From positions 238,038-302,037 of the forward strand of contig DLHS01000005.1 of the NCBI GenBank assembly GCA_002483345.1: 64,000 bases of DNA, read 5' to 3'. Below the pieces are notes generated by a model. That model had not been told where the DNA came from. It ran no database searches and was given only the letters and a program-made list of their open reading frames with translations. This DNA is from Bacteroidetes bacterium UBA7662. GTDB lineage: Bacteria; Bacteroidota; Bacteroidia; UBA7662. Positions 16,991 through 25,664 of the stretch are shown here, one piece after another (position 1 is the first letter of the stretch; every line of letters begins with the position of its first letter). Made by a program: the position numbers and the translations under genes.

Positions 16991-19564
16991 TTATTTCTTG
17001 CTGTTAATATAGTCCGTTTGGAAGAAACCGATGTACTCACGGAGCTGCTTTTTGTCATACATCTGGCTGTAATTTTCCTTCGTTATGGCAAAAAGATGGT
17101 ATTTGTCGGCAGGGATGGCTTTGAAAATGTCAGGATTGACTGAAAACAGCGTATGAAATTCCAGGGCTTTACGCGCATTGGGAAACTCACGGATTACGAT
17201 GAACTGATAGGTTTTGCCATACAACATGGCCTGGGTTTTGAGCTTGCTGTTACGGAAATTGGAATCGTTGAAATTGGCTATTTTAATCTCTATTTCTTTG
17301 TTTTTGTTATAGGTAGCCATTTCTACCGCTATCACATAATAGTGTATATTTTCCTCTGCTTTTTTGAAAAGAACCTCAGTACTGCCCCCCGAAAGTAATG
17401 CCTGACGCTTGGCCGGATCCATCAGATCAAGTACCTCCTGCGCCTGCTTACTGATAGCATGGCCCGGATAACGGCCGATGAGGCTCGCCAGAGAGGCCTT
17501 CATCATGCTGGTGTCGGCCGTTTTACCTAAACTTAATGCACTCATATACTCCACCTGTGGCACACGCATGCTGGTGGGAAAGCTGTTAATGAGCTGTTGA
17601 CTTTTAACAATGACGTCGCGATAGGCCCCCTTTTTAAAGAGGGTATAAATGTTCAGATAGGCAGAATCCGCCTCATCAGTTCCGGCATTTGAACCCGTTT
17701 CAATTTTTGGAGGGTTTTTAATGAGCATAGCATACTGATTTCTGGGATAATCATTTACCAGCTTGTCCCGGTATGCCTGCGCTTTGTCGGGTTGATTGAG
17801 TAAATCATGCAGCAGTGCGAGCCGGTAATAAGTTTCCGGCTCAAGCTCAGAACCGGGAAATTTAGTCAGCAAGGTTTCAAACTGCACGACAGCACTCAGG
17901 TAGTCGCCCAGCTTGTCTCTGTAAATATTACCCAGGTTAAAATAGGCCAGCTGAATTTTGGCAAATGACTGCTCTCTGGCAGCCTCACTCCGAGGAATAC
18001 GACTCAGATATTTGGAGCGGGGGTCTTTGCTGTCGAGATTGACTTCTATAATTTCACCATTGTCGTCGTTATTCTGCCCGCCACTACCGTTAAGCTGCTG
18101 CTCTTTTTTACTCCGGCGCCAGTTGTCGGCAAGTTCCCGGGAACCCCATTGTTGCCGGAATGTACTGAAGCCCTGACTTACCGCTTGCTGATTATAAAAA
18201 TAGAATGTGGCACTGAGCCCGGGGGGGGCAAGCCCTCCGCCGGGTGGAGGAGGACTGTTCAGTCCAAGCGGTTGGTTTTTAGCGGCTTCCTTTTCAAAAC
18301 GAGCCTGGTCTGCCGCCCTTTCTTCGTCTTTAATAGCCTTGTCAATGATTTTGAAAAGCTGTTTTTCCGGAAGTTGTGCCAGGGCCAGCAAACTGTCCTG
18401 TAGCCGGATGGTTTCCAGGTTTTCTACCAGATCACCTAAAAAACGCTTTTTCCCGTCAATTTCTTTGTGTTTGGGATGCCCGGCATCCATGACCCCGGAA
18501 GTGCTGTCATAATATTGCTGCGCCAGTGCATAATCCGGTATTCTGAAATAATACTCTGCGAGATACAGATAGGAGCGGGTCTTTTGCTTCATGTTTTTGG
18601 TAGAAGCTGCGGCAGAAGATTTCAGGTGGCTGATTGCTAATTCCTCGTTTTTGGCTTTGAATTCAAGCATCGCCATTTCATAATACACCTCATCGCGGTA
18701 GTCCTTGTTCTTGTCGTCTTTCAACAACCTGCGGAGTTGTTTGCGGGCTTTACGGATAGAGCTGTTACCATCGAACATACGCGCCAGGTTGATACGCGCC
18801 TGAAAACCCATCTCATAATAGGGCTTACCCTTCAGCGTCTGTCTGAAATAGGCGGAGGCTTCTTTGGTATTGGTGTCCCGGGTGAGCTGCCCTAATATAA
18901 AGGTATACCGGGTCATATTCCGTTTCGACTTTTCCGTCCTGATAGCTTGTTTTAACGGTGCAATGGCCTGGTCGTACCGTTGTTGTTTGATAAAAAGATC
19001 TGCCTGGAGGGCATAAGCTGTCGATTTGTAAGCTTCAGGAAAACGTTTGTTGCTGTTAATCAGGTCGAGTGCTCCCTGTGCCTTGGCAAATTGTTTGCTC
19101 TCTGCGTAAGAGCGTACAAGCCATATCAACGCTTCGTTGGCCAAGGCGGTTTTTTTGTATTGTGTATATACGTACTGGAAGGTTTCAATGGCTTCGAAAT
19201 ATTCACCCTTCATAAAATAGGCTTTGCCTATCAGCAGGAAACTGTCATCTATCCATTTACTGAGTTCATGGTTTTGGATGACATTGGAGCATTTACGTAT
19301 GACCTGCTCGAACTTGGGGTTATTGGTACTCAGAGATGCCGCATCCCCGTACACAAAAACCGGTATGATCTGATCAAAATCATCTTTGTGGTTTTTCTGG
19401 ATATCAAGAAAGGTCTCATTAAAAATAGTCCTTGCATTAAAATAGCCGTTGAACCGGGCAGTTGTATTGTGAAAAACACGGTTGTACCAGGTATCCCGCT
19501 TGCAGCTGCTGCTGACCAACGACAAAAAAAACAGACTAAATAAGATAAAACGGAGACGGCGCAA
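16991..19564 (-). CDS. porW: T9SS accessory lipoprotein PorW/SprE family (TPR)
   Basis: The 857-residue lipoprotein (lipobox ending VSSSC, Cys21) begins its mature part with KRDTWYNRVFHNTTARFNGYFNA, a hallmark of PorW/SprE. Tetratricopeptide repeats fill residues 80-380 (KWIDDSFLLIGKAYFMKGEY) and again about 560-760. The C-terminal part (YVIAVEMATYNKNKEIEIKIANFN) is also family-typical. In Porphyromonas and Flavobacterium, PorW/SprE is needed for T9SS function and links the PorKN ring to other components. Its presence agrees with the several T9SS cargo proteins in this window. A low-complexity Pro/Gly stretch (LNSPPPPGGGLAPPG) interrupts the middle. Confidence 0.92.
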   Translation of the reverse strand: MRRLRFILFSLFFLSLVSSSCKRDTWYNRVFHNTTARFNGYFNARTIFNETFLDIQKNHKDDFDQIIPVFVYGDAASLSTNNPKFEQVIRKCSNVIQNHELSKWIDDSFLLIGKAYFMKGEYFEAIETFQYVYTQYKKTALANEALIWLVRSYAESKQFAKAQGALDLINSNKRFPEAYKSTAYALQADLFIKQQRYDQAIAPLKQAIRTEKSKRNMTRYTFILGQLTRDTNTKEASAYFRQTLKGKPYYEMGFQARINLARMFDGNSSIRKARKQLRRLLKDDKNKDYRDEVYYEMAMLEFKAKNEELAISHLKSSAAASTKNMKQKTRSYLYLAEYYFRIPDYALAQQYYDSTSGVMDAGHPKHKEIDGKKRFLGDLVENLETIRLQDSLLALAQLPEKQLFKIIDKAIKDEERAADQARFEKEAAKNQPLGLNSPPPPGGGLAPPGLSATFYFYNQQAVSQGFSTFRQQWGSRELADNWRRSKKEQQLNGSGGQNNDDNGEIIEVNLDSKDPRSKYLSRIPRSEAAREQSFAKIQLAYFNLGNIYRDKLGDYLSAVVQFETLLTKFPGSELEPETYYRLALLHDLLNQPDKAQAYRDKLVNDYPRNQYAMLIKNPPKIETGSNAGTDEADSAYLNIYTLFKKGAYRDVIVKSQQLINSFPTSMRVPQVEYMSALSLGKTADTSMMKASLASLIGRYPGHAISKQAQEVLDLMDPAKRQALLSGGSTEVLFKKAEENIHYYVIAVEMATYNKNKEIEIKIANFNDSNFRNSKLKTQAMLYGKTYQFIVIREFPNARKALEFHTLFSVNPDIFKAIPADKYHLFAITKENYSQMYDKKQLREYIGFFQTDYINSKK

Positions 19565-19688
19565 GGTGTAACTGAAAAATCGGCTGCAAAATACAACAGC
19601 AGGACGGCAAAATTATTTTGAATTACACAAAGTTTAAGTCTTCCTGCCAGCCGGCATTATATTGATGTAAAGGCGCCGCCCATTCCCA

Positions 19689-19707
19689 TAATTTTGTCCT
19701 ATTTTTG
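19689..19707 (+). promoter_or_regulatory. two overlapping-spaced TAnnTTTG elements before the M23-bactofilin-ATPase operon
   Basis: TAATTTTG (19689-19696) and TATTTTTG (19700-19707) both match the Bacteroidetes -7 consensus. The first lies 17 bases before the GTG at 19714; the second overlaps the alternative TTG start at 19705, which argues for the GTG as the true start. Confidence 0.45.
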
Positions 19708-19713
19708 GAAACC

Positions 19714-20574
19714 GTGAACCGCATCCGCCAGACCATTCAGAAGCTGCGCGATAAATATCGCCTTGTCATACTCGATGAAAAAACATACGAGGAGAAGATT
19801 GCGCTGCGTCTTTCCCGTCTGAATGTATTCGTTTTTGGCAGCACTGTTTTCGTTCTGGTCATCGGTCTTTTCGTGGCCCTGGTAGTCTTTACACCGCTCA
19901 AACAGTATATTCCCGGCTATGCAGACGTGCAAATCCGCCGCGATCTGACCCGCCTGTATCTTGCAGTCGATTCACTCGAACGCAGCCTGCTGCAGCGTGA
20001 AATGTTGCTCGATAACTTCCGGGAAGTTGTAGAAGACAGGGTAGAAACCAGCCGCCCTGATTCACAGGTAGGGCCTCAGCCTATGGTGAATTACGATCTG
20101 GACTTGCTTAACGGCGGCTCCGCTTTTGATTCGATGCTGCGTGCGCAGATTGCCCAGGAAAATGTGGAGGTACGCATAGGTCTTGAGCCGGAACGCAAAA
20201 ATTTCCATGGGGTGGTCTTTTTCAAACCCGTGACGGGTAATATTACCCAGCGTTTTACACCCAACAGCCGAAAGTATGGCATAGGCCTGCGTTGCAAATC
20301 AGATGAAATCGTCAAAGTAGCCCTGGATGGTAGCATTGTCTACCAGGGTTTTTCGCTCGAACACGGCTGGGTAGTAGGCGTGCAGCATTCCCAAAACATG
20401 CTTACTTATTACAAACGGCTGAATACCCCCCTGAAAAAGACCGGAGCTTTTGTGAGAGCCGGTGAAGTGGTAGGGGTGGTGGGAAGCCAGCCCAATCCGC
20501 AAAGTACTAATTTTGAATTCGAACTCTGGTACAATGGTATCGCCATCGATCCGTCGGAGTTCATAAGTTTTTAA
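19714..20574 (+). CDS. membrane-anchored M23/LytM-like protein with degenerate active site
   Basis: The protein of 286 residues (GTG 19714; TTG 19705 is possible) has a short cytoplasmic N-terminus, one membrane helix (about 40-65), a coiled-coil region and a C-terminal LytM fold. The catalytic zinc residues appear lost: the HxGxD region reads RKYGIGLRCK and the HLHFE motif reads NFEFE. It is therefore probably a non-catalytic regulator or scaffold of cell-wall enzymes. It is followed 3 bases later by bactofilin, a partnership known elsewhere for shaping the cell wall (for example CcmA with Csd1 in Helicobacter). The pair leads into the ATP synthase operon. Confidence 0.85.
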   Translation: MNRIRQTIQKLRDKYRLVILDEKTYEEKIALRLSRLNVFVFGSTVFVLVIGLFVALVVFTPLKQYIPGYADVQIRRDLTRLYLAVDSLERSLLQREMLLDNFREVVEDRVETSRPDSQVGPQPMVNYDLDLLNGGSAFDSMLRAQIAQENVEVRIGLEPERKNFHGVVFFKPVTGNITQRFTPNSRKYGIGLRCKSDEIVKVALDGSIVYQGFSLEHGWVVGVQHSQNMLTYYKRLNTPLKKTGAFVRAGEVVGVVGSQPNPQSTNFEFELWYNGIAIDPSEFISF

Positions 20575-20577
20575 GCC

Positions 20578-20997
20578 ATGCTTACAACCAGAAAAAAAGA
20601 TGAACCAGCCGCAGGCGCACAAGGCGTCAATCTCATAGGGGAAGGCACCCGCATTGAAGGTGATATGGTGGCCGCAGGAGATGTACGCATTGATGGGTAT
20701 CTCAAAGGAGACCTGACAACGGCTGCCCGTTTGGTCGTTGGTCCTAACGGCGTGGTAGAGGGCCAGGTCAGCTGCATTTTTGCAGAAATCATCGGTCAGG
20801 TGAAGGGAGATTTGCAAGCCAGCGAGACCCTTACCTTGCGCAGCACTGCCCGTATCCACGGCAATCTCCAGATTGGCAGGCTTATCGTCGAATCAGGTGC
20901 CGTTTTTTCGGGAAGTTGCAGCATGAGTGGTCAGGTGAAAGCCATTCAGCCACCGCAGGAAATCAAAACCCGTGGCGAAAACGCCCAAACCGCTTAA
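20578..20997 (+). CDS. bactofilin family cytoskeletal protein
   Basis: The 139-residue protein consists of a charged N-terminal tail, a right-handed beta-helix core (NLIGEGTRIEGDMVAAGDVRIDGYLKGDL, then VEGQVSCIFAEIIGQVKGDLQAS) and a disordered C-terminal tail. This is the bactofilin (DUF583) layout. Bactofilins polymerise without nucleotide on the inner face of the membrane and recruit cell-wall enzymes. The C-terminal tail overlaps the next gene by 26 bases in another frame. Confidence 0.92.
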   Translation: MLTTRKKDEPAAGAQGVNLIGEGTRIEGDMVAAGDVRIDGYLKGDLTTAARLVVGPNGVVEGQVSCIFAEIIGQVKGDLQASETLTLRSTARIHGNLQIGRLIVESGAVFSGSCSMSGQVKAIQPPQEIKTRGENAQTA

Positions 20998-21187
20998 CGA
21001 CTATATCCGTTACAGCGGATTGGGATTTCAGCTGATTGCCTTGCTGCTGGCAGGCATGTGGCTGGGCAGCTGGCTGGATGAGCAGTCCGGAAGCAAGAAG
21101 CCCTGGTTTACCATACTTTTTACCTTGCTGGGCCTGGGGGGTGGTTTATATCAACTGCTGAGAGACCTGCTGAAACCAAAAAAATGA
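20972..21187 (+). CDS. AtpZ/AtpI-like two-helix membrane protein
   Basis: The 71-residue protein starts at a GTG inside the bactofilin gene. It has two membrane helices (GLGFQLIALLLAGMWLGSWL and WFTILFTLLGLGGGLYQLL) separated by a DEQSGSKKP loop, the shape of the AtpZ/AtpI family. These proteins accompany F-type ATPase operons and are linked with assembly of the c-ring or with cation supply. Confidence 0.85.
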   Translation: MAKTPKPLNDYIRYSGLGFQLIALLLAGMWLGSWLDEQSGSKKPWFTILFTLLGLGGGLYQLLRDLLKPKK

Positions 21188-21567
21188 GAAAAAGACTTGT
21201 TCAGAAACTGCTTTTTGCCTTCGGCACCTACTTATTTGCCTTCGGACTGAGCAGTTTTGAGCCAGCATGGCTGGAACCGGAATGGCAGAAGCTCGTATAT
21301 TATTTCGGAGGGCTCTCGCTCACGCTTTTGTATGTGGAAAGACGACTGACAAAAATTCTGAGCGATCAGCGGGCCCTTTCTCTCCTGGCAGTGATTACTT
21401 TTCACCTGTTTGCGAGCCTCTTATTGGCTATTTTATGGCGTTTGTGGGGACCGGCCTACGACATCCGCTTCGTGCTGAATTTCTTTGTGTTTTATGTCGC
21501 GTTTCTGGTGTTTGAAGTTATAAGCCTTTTGTATAACTTGCGCCCACTTTCAAACGAATCCCAATAG
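21184..21567 (+). CDS. four-helix membrane protein of the ATPase operon (AtpI-like)
   Basis: The 127-residue protein has four predicted membrane helices and a basic N-terminus (MRKRLVQKLLFAFG). It overlaps the upstream gene by 4 bases and is followed 9 bases later by atpB. Its position and topology match the Bacteroidetes gene often called ATP synthase subunit I. No catalytic residue is recognisable. Confidence 0.75.
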   Translation: MRKRLVQKLLFAFGTYLFAFGLSSFEPAWLEPEWQKLVYYFGGLSLTLLYVERRLTKILSDQRALSLLAVITFHLFASLLLAILWRLWGPAYDIRFVLNFFVFYVAFLVFEVISLLYNLRPLSNESQ

Positions 21568-21576
21568 CCGATTTTG

Positions 21577-22692
21577 ATGCTTTTTTCAAGGTTTTTTAGA
21601 AATAACACAATCGCCGCTGTGCTGATATCCGCATTTTTGAGCGTGTTTTCAGTAACCCCGGCCAGTGCCAACGAGCCAGTATCGACAGATTCTACCACCC
21701 ATGTAACCACAGGGGAGGGTCATGAAGAAGAAAAGTTCAGTCCGGTGAACATGATCATGCATCATATTTCGGATGCGCACGACTGGCATTTCTTCGATCT
21801 GAAAGGCGCCGATGGCGAGCTTCATCCCGTCAGCATTCCTTTGCCGGTTATCTTACTCACAGAAGGCAATCTTGATGTTTTCATGTCGGGTGCTTTCCAT
21901 CATGGTCACAGCGATGTCGTGAAAGGCGACCGTACCTACCGCATGGATCACGGTAAAATCGTGGAAGCAAGCGGTAAGAAGTTCACCGATTTTTCAATCA
22001 CCAAAAACGTCGCTTCGATGTTTATTTCGGTGATTTTGCTCATCAGCCTTTTCGGAGCAGCTGGCAGCAGCTACAAAAAACACGGTTTGGGCGCCCCTAA
22101 AGGTGTTGCCCGCATACTCGAACCACTGGTGGTTTATGTACGTGACGAAATTGCAGTACCCAATATCGGAGAGAAAAAATACGCGAGGTATATGCCGTAT
22201 CTGCTCACCGCGTTTTTCTTTATCTGGATAAACAATCTGTTGGGTTTGTTTCCCGGAGGAGCCAATTTTACCGGTAACATCGCTGTTACGCTGACGCTGG
22301 CTGTTTTTACCATGATCATCACCAATGTAAGCGGTACCAAAACGTATTGGGGACATATTTTTAAACCCCATGTGCCACTTTGGTTATATCCGATTATGAT
22401 TCCGGTTGAAGTGGTGGGCGTATTGAGCAAGCCCTTTGCCCTCATGATTCGTCTGTTCGCCAATATCACCGCCGGCCACATTATTATTCTCAGTCTGGTT
22501 TCTTTGATTTTTATCTTCAAGAACATCGCGCTGGCACCCGTATCCGTTGGCTTTGTGCTTTTCATCAGCTGTCTCGAACTGCTGGTGGCCGCCCTCCAGG
22601 CATATGTCTTCACCCTGCTTTCCGCTTTGTTTATCGGTCTGGCCCTTGAAGAGCCGCACCATGAGCACGGGGCAGAAACCGCACATCATTAA
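21577..22692 (+). CDS. atpB: F-type ATPase subunit a
   Basis: The 371-residue membrane protein (ATG 21577, preferred over an adjacent TTG) forms the proton half-channels of Fo. The C-terminal core has the essential Arg in LSKPFALMIRLFANITAGH. The N-terminus carries a signal-like helix ending VTPASA and a long periplasmic His/Asp-rich extension of about 100 residues (including HHISDAHDWHFFD and FHHGHSD), longer than proteobacterial subunit a but usual for Bacteroidetes. The C-terminus is also His-rich. Confidence 0.95.
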   Translation: MLFSRFFRNNTIAAVLISAFLSVFSVTPASANEPVSTDSTTHVTTGEGHEEEKFSPVNMIMHHISDAHDWHFFDLKGADGELHPVSIPLPVILLTEGNLDVFMSGAFHHGHSDVVKGDRTYRMDHGKIVEASGKKFTDFSITKNVASMFISVILLISLFGAAGSSYKKHGLGAPKGVARILEPLVVYVRDEIAVPNIGEKKYARYMPYLLTAFFFIWINNLLGLFPGGANFTGNIAVTLTLAVFTMIITNVSGTKTYWGHIFKPHVPLWLYPIMIPVEVVGVLSKPFALMIRLFANITAGHIIILSLVSLIFIFKNIALAPVSVGFVLFISCLELLVAALQAYVFTLLSALFIGLALEEPHHEHGAETAHH

Positions 22693-22727
22693 TTCACTAT
22701 CGTTTAACCAATTTTAATCAACAAATC

Positions 22728-22937
22728 ATGACCATTACAGGTATTGCTGCAATCGGCGCAGGACTCGCAGTTCTGGGTGCCGGCTTAGGTATCGGTCGCA
22801 TTGGTGGTTCCGCTATGGAAGCCATTGCCCGTCAACCAGAAGCAACTGGTAAGATCCAAACTGCCATGATCATCGCTGCTGCCCTCATCGAGGGTGCTGC
22901 TTTGTTCGCAGTAGTAGTTTCTCTGCTCGTAGCTTAA
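22728..22937 (+). CDS. atpE: F-type ATPase subunit c
   Basis: The 69-residue proteolipid has two helices joined by the polar loop ARQPEA. The ion-binding residue is Glu55 in ALIEGAALF. The neighbouring residues do not match the sodium-type ES/T pattern, so a proton-translocating ring is expected. A terminator-like hairpin lies directly after the stop, before atpF. Confidence 0.96.
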   Translation: MTITGIAAIGAGLAVLGAGLGIGRIGGSAMEAIARQPEATGKIQTAMIIAAALIEGAALFAVVVSLLVA

Positions 22938-22942
22938 AAAAG

Positions 22943-22980
22943 AAAAGGGCCCGTCCGGCGATTGGCCGGCGGCCCTTTTT
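22943..22980 (+). terminator. intra-operon terminator-like hairpin between atpE and atpF
   Basis: AAAAGGGCC at the left pairs with GGCCCTTTT at the right, extended inward by CCGG/CCGG with small bulges, and is followed by a run of five T. It would end or stabilise part of the transcripts after atpE. Confidence 0.6.
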
Positions 22981-23013
22981 CTACTCATGATTTAATCTCA
23001 AGAAAACGAAACG

Positions 23014-23511
23014 ATGAAAGAACTCATAGAACCAAGTCTCGGTCTTATTTTCTGGACCGGCATTTCCTTCCTGATCCTCTTGTTCCTCCTGCGTAAATTC
23101 GCCTGGAAACCAATTCTGGATGCGGTCAATACCCGGGAACAAAATATCACCGCTGCGTTGGCAACTGCTGAAAAAGCGCGGGCCGAGATAGCAGACCTGA
23201 CCAAAGAAAACGAAAAGTTGCTTGCTGAAGCCCGTCTTGAGAAGGATCGTATTCTTGCCGATGCGAAAAAAACCAAGGATTCAATTCTTTCAGAGGCAAA
23301 AACCGCTGCCGATGCGGAAGGGAAAAGAATCATTGAAACGGCCCGTCTGACCATCGAAACAGAGAAACAGGCTGCCCTCACAGAAGTTAAAAACATGGTT
23401 GCGACGCTTTCCATAGACGTGGCCGAAAAAATCCTCCGCCGCCAGATGGAAAACAAAGGCGAGCACGAGGCCTTCGTGAAGAAACACCTCGAGGACATTA
23501 AACTCAACTAA
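23014..23511 (+). CDS. atpF: F-type ATPase subunit b
   Basis: The 165-residue stator protein has a single N-terminal membrane helix (LGLIFWTGISFLILLFLLRKF) and a long Ala/Glu/Lys-rich coiled coil that reaches F1. The membrane exit RKFAWKPILDAVNTRE is typical. Length is normal. Confidence 0.95.
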   Translation: MKELIEPSLGLIFWTGISFLILLFLLRKFAWKPILDAVNTREQNITAALATAEKARAEIADLTKENEKLLAEARLEKDRILADAKKTKDSILSEAKTAADAEGKRIIETARLTIETEKQAALTEVKNMVATLSIDVAEKILRRQMENKGEHEAFVKKHLEDIKLN

Positions 23512-23516
23512 TCGGC

Positions 23517-24074
23517 ATGGCAGATTTTAAAATAGCCATACGATATGCCCGCTCCCTCATGGGGTTGGCAGAAGAGCGTAACCAACTGCAGGCTGTGCAT
23601 GCCGACATGGCACAGCTCGCGGCTGCCATTATCGCCAACAAGGAACTGGCTGTATTGCTTAAAAGCCCGGTAGTTAAACCCGACGTGAAAGAACGGATAC
23701 TCGGTCAGATTTTCGGTGCCAGCTTCAACAAGGTAACCATGTCGTTCCTGCAGTTGGTGGTTCGCAAACGCCGGGAAGATGTGATACCTACCATGGCCAT
23801 CAGCTTCACCCGTCTTTACAACATCAAGATGGGTATTGTGGAAGCCAGTCTTACCACTGCTTCTGATGTAGACGACGCCATCCGGGCAGAGATTCTTCGC
23901 CTGGTAGGAGAGGAGACGCAAAAAACAGTACAACTCGAAACCAAAACCGATCCCGAGCTCATCGCCGGTTTCGTACTCAAAGTGGGCGACAATCGCTTCG
24001 AAGCATCGATTGCCCGCGAGCTCAAAGAATTACGCAAACTATTTTCCGATAATCCATACATCCAAAAGTATTAA
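23517..24074 (+). CDS. atpH: F-type ATPase subunit delta
   Basis: The 185-residue peripheral-stalk subunit has an N-terminal helical bundle (IAIRYARSLMGLAEERNQL) and the C-terminal motif DPELIAGFVLKVGDNRFEASI, which matches the delta signature. It starts 5 bases after atpF. Confidence 0.94.
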   Translation: MADFKIAIRYARSLMGLAEERNQLQAVHADMAQLAAAIIANKELAVLLKSPVVKPDVKERILGQIFGASFNKVTMSFLQLVVRKRREDVIPTMAISFTRLYNIKMGIVEASLTTASDVDDAIRAEILRLVGEETQKTVQLETKTDPELIAGFVLKVGDNRFEASIARELKELRKLFSDNPYIQKY

Positions 24075-24077
24075 TCC

Positions 24078-25658
24078 ATGGCACAAGTAAAACCTGATGA
24101 GATTTCAGCTATCCTGCGGGAGCAGCTGTCGGGTTATAAAACAGCCGCAGAACTCGAAGAAGTCGGCACCGTTCTCCAGATAGGCGACGGTATTGCACGT
24201 ATCTACGGGCTCTCCAAAGTACAGGCCGGTGAACTCATCGAGTTCGAGAACGGTACCCGTGCGGTAGTACTTAACCTCGAAGAAGACAATGTGGGTGCTG
24301 TATTGCTCGGTGCCTCCGAAGGCATCAAAGAAGGCAATACCGTAAAACGTACTGGTCTCATCGCTTCCATCAAAGTAGGTGAAGGCATGTTGGGCCGGGT
24401 GGTGAATACCCTGGGTCAGCCAATCGACGGCAAAGGCCCTATCGCAGGTGAAACCTATGAAATGCCTATCGAGCGTAAAGCACCGGGTGTATTGTTCCGT
24501 CAGCCGGTTCATGAGCCGATGCAAACCGGTATCAAGTCAATCGATGCCATGATTCCAATCGGCCGTGGTCAGCGTGAGCTCATCATCGGGGACCGTCAGA
24601 CCGGAAAAACCGCCATCGCGATTGATGCTATCATCAACCAGAAAGAATTTTACGAAGCAGGTAATCCTGTATTCTGTATTTATGTAGCGGTAGGTCAGAA
24701 AGCCTCTACTGTTGCCAACATCGTGAAAGTACTGGAAGAAAGAGGTGCCATGGCCTATACGGTCGTAGTAGCTGCCTTTGCTTCTGAGCCGGCTCCCCTT
24801 CAGTTTTTCGCCCCTATGTCGGGTGCAGCCATTGGGGAGTTCTTCCGCGATTCAGGCCGTCCGGCACTGATTGTTTACGATGACTTGTCGAAACAGGCCG
24901 TTGCCTACCGTGAAGTATCGTTGTTGCTCCGCCGCCCGCCGGGTCGTGAAGCTTATCCGGGTGACGTATTCTACCTGCACAGCCGCCTGCTTGAGCGTGC
25001 CTGTAAGCTGAACTACAACGATGAGATCATCCGTGGTATGAACGATTTGCCGGAGTCGATCAAACACCTTGTAAAAGGTGGTGGTTCACTTACAGCCCTC
25101 CCGATTATCGAAACACAGGCGGGTGACGTATCTGCTTATATTCCTACCAACGTGATTTCGATTACCGATGGTCAGATCTTCCTGGAATCAAACCTCTTCA
25201 ACGCTGGTGTTCGTCCCGCTATCAACGTAGGTATTTCGGTATCGCGTGTGGGTGGTAACGCACAGATCAAGTCGATGAAAAAGGTTGCCGGTACCCTGAA
25301 ACTCGACCAGGCCCAATACCGTGAGCTGGAAGCATTTTCTAAATTCGGTTCCGACCTCGATCCTGCCACCAAGTCGATACTCGACAAAGGTGCCCGCAAC
25401 GTGGAAATCCTCAAGCAACCTCAGTTCAGCCCACGCAGGGTAGAAGACCAGGTTGCGATGATTTACCTCGGTACCAAAGGTGCTCTCATGGATGTGCCTT
25501 TGAACCGCGTAAAGGAGTTTGAAGAAGACTTTCTGCAGGTAATGCGCGGCAGCCACAAAGATGTGCTCGACGCGTTCAAAGCCGGTAAATTCGACGACAG
25601 CCTCACCGATGTAGTGATGAAGGTTGCCAAAGATCTGATGCCTAAGTTCAAAGCCTAA
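24078..25658 (+). CDS. atpA: F-type ATPase subunit alpha
   Basis: The 526-residue non-catalytic nucleotide-binding subunit has the Walker A motif GDRQTGKTAIA (about 170-180) and the alpha-chain signature PAINVGISVSRVGG. Its arginine codons are mostly CGT/CGC, consistent with strong expression. It starts 3 bases after atpH. Confidence 0.98.
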   Translation: MAQVKPDEISAILREQLSGYKTAAELEEVGTVLQIGDGIARIYGLSKVQAGELIEFENGTRAVVLNLEEDNVGAVLLGASEGIKEGNTVKRTGLIASIKVGEGMLGRVVNTLGQPIDGKGPIAGETYEMPIERKAPGVLFRQPVHEPMQTGIKSIDAMIPIGRGQRELIIGDRQTGKTAIAIDAIINQKEFYEAGNPVFCIYVAVGQKASTVANIVKVLEERGAMAYTVVVAAFASEPAPLQFFAPMSGAAIGEFFRDSGRPALIVYDDLSKQAVAYREVSLLLRRPPGREAYPGDVFYLHSRLLERACKLNYNDEIIRGMNDLPESIKHLVKGGGSLTALPIIETQAGDVSAYIPTNVISITDGQIFLESNLFNAGVRPAINVGISVSRVGGNAQIKSMKKVAGTLKLDQAQYRELEAFSKFGSDLDPATKSILDKGARNVEILKQPQFSPRRVEDQVAMIYLGTKGALMDVPLNRVKEFEEDFLQVMRGSHKDVLDAFKAGKFDDSLTDVVMKVAKDLMPKFKA

Positions 25659-25664
25659 GCGCCC

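Noticed and set aside
18980..19543. 187-codon plus-strand frame inside porW
   Set aside because: It lies fully opposite a well-recognised PorW/SprE gene and resembles no protein family.
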